Shown here: positions 63,301 to 64,000 of the stretch, in pieces | Numbering within the stretch: the stretch's first letter is position 1 | Layout: each line of letters begins with the position of its first letter | NCBI GenBank assembly: GCA_023053545.1 | Contig: JAKZAN010000004.1 | Span: 6,572,001 to 6,636,000 of the forward strand | From: Lepidurus packardi | Lineage: Eukaryota; Arthropoda; Branchiopoda; Notostraca; Triopsidae | DNA length: 64,000 bases | Reading direction: 5' to 3' | Program-made: the position numbers and the translations under genes | Notes under the pieces: model-generated | The model's database searches: none | The model's input: the letters and a program-made list of their open reading frames with translations, nothing else | Told to the model about the DNA's origin: nothing

Positions 63301-63973
63301 AAGTTCAGCACCTTGAGCAGAATATTGGTAAAATTAAGGGCATCACACAAAATAAATTATGTCAATCTCATTGGATTTGTATTGTTAGCTGCCTTGAAGG
63401 AGACCATAACACAAGCCAATGCTCAAGTCAAAGACGGACAAACGAGAGTAAAAGATTTGGAGTACAAAATGAAAAACGCAGATACGTTGAAGGCTGAAGA
63501 GTTGAATGCAGCTAAGAAAGCAGTCGAACAAGCCAAAAAACAAGCAGAAGATTCGCGTAACGAATGGAAAGCGAAAGAGCAAGAAGCCCAGACTATGACT
63601 CTGGAACTTGAAGAGTTACGTACTGGCATCCAGGATGGCAAAGACCAGCTACGAGTGGCGGAAGATCTGGTCAAAGATTTTGGTCAGAAAGAAATCGAAG
63701 CCAAAAGTGAATTAGATGAAATGAGAGTACGTTCTACGTGTTGATTTGGACATGGTTTTGAAAATTTTTTGGTTATAGACTGAATTAGCTGGAGCTCAAG
63801 AGACCCTACAGAAGGCGAAAGAGGATTTGGAGGCACGCAGTGCAAATTTGACTCAGAAAGTGGCCCAATTAGACGCTTTGAAGTCACAAATTGGGGAATG
63901 GGAACTTGAAGTCAAGCGGAATGAGCATGTGGTCACCAAATCTAAGCAGGAAGCGAAAGATACACAGAATCAA
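60315..63973 (+). CDS. SMC2: Condensin subunit SMC2 (3' part beyond window)
   Basis: ATPase subunit of condensin I and II, which compacts mitotic chromosomes. Exons: 60315-60482, 60547-60696, 60757-60918, 60971-61081, 61139-61276, 61329-61469, 61537-61686, 61746-61935, 61967-62166, 62235-62353, 62402-62540, 62593-62944, 63003-63138, 63203-63327, 63389-63726 and 63779-63973. All phases agree. The N-terminal ATPase lobe has [20 protein letters not shown] and Walker [10 protein letters not shown], then [20 protein letters not shown]. The first long coiled coil follows. The hinge spans about 62402-63050, with [14 protein letters not shown] and the glycine-rich [17 protein letters not shown]. The returning coiled coil has begun when the window ends after a GT donor at 63974. 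The signature motif, Walker B and stop codon lie outside. Confidence 0.96.
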
Positions 63974-64000
63974 GTAAAATGAGATTAAAACAAGTAAAGA

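Overview
This is a window of animal nuclear DNA, almost certainly from an arthropod. The genes have many short GT-AG introns (mostly 50-110 bases). The set includes a Dpr-type two-Ig neuronal receptor, a family best known from insects and other arthropods, plus an SLC7 transporter, a UCH-L3-like deubiquitinase, a KLF6/7-like factor, RBX1, tetraspanins and condensin SMC2. The compact introns, homopolymer runs and GT/CA microsatellites resemble a branchiopod crustacean such as Daphnia, but that species guess is inference. All exon chains were assembled by eye from reading frame, splice-site and phase agreement.

Layout. 1-3174: no gene recognised. 3175-6806 (-): dpr-like gene. 6807-17809: no convincing gene. 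17810-20401 (+): SLC7 amino-acid transporter. 20865-23266 (+): UCH. 23267-28765: no recognised gene. 28766-33734 (-): KLF. 35576-48406: one large mobile element. 48588-49070 (-): RBX1, just beyond the element. 49580-53168 (+): tetraspanin 1, divergent from RBX1. 54127-56599 (+): tetraspanin pseudogene interrupted by a mariner element (55010-56297). 58037-59673 (+): tetraspanin 3. 60315 to the window end (+): SMC2, incomplete.

The most unusual part is the 12.8 kb element at 35576-48406. It has matching 15-bp termini (TGTTGCGACCCAAGT) and a 4-bp CAAC target duplication. It encodes an apparently intact 15-exon transposase of about 1268 residues: an H2C2 zinc finger, a DD35E retroviral-type integrase core (Ginger / KRBA2-SCAND3 class), a series of tesmin/CXC-like cysteine clusters, and a C-terminal PHD finger. 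This core is flanked by near-identical inverted arms of about 1.9 kb (2.3-2.5 kb with divergent outer parts). Each arm carries the same small PSI-like membrane-protein gene and an array of 203-bp units built around TTCGAA palindromes. TTYGAA is the known target of LIN54-type CXC domains, so the CXC transposase may read its own palindrome arrays. Between the right arm and the right terminus lies a frame-broken gene for a baculovirus-F/errantivirus-like envelope glycoprotein. A cut-and-paste element combining an integrase-CXC-PHD protein, mirrored membrane-protein genes and an envelope gene is, as far as I know, not a standard described architecture.

The tetraspanin cluster shows a recent tandem duplication, followed by decay of one copy through frameshift, mariner insertion and loss of the large extracellular loop.
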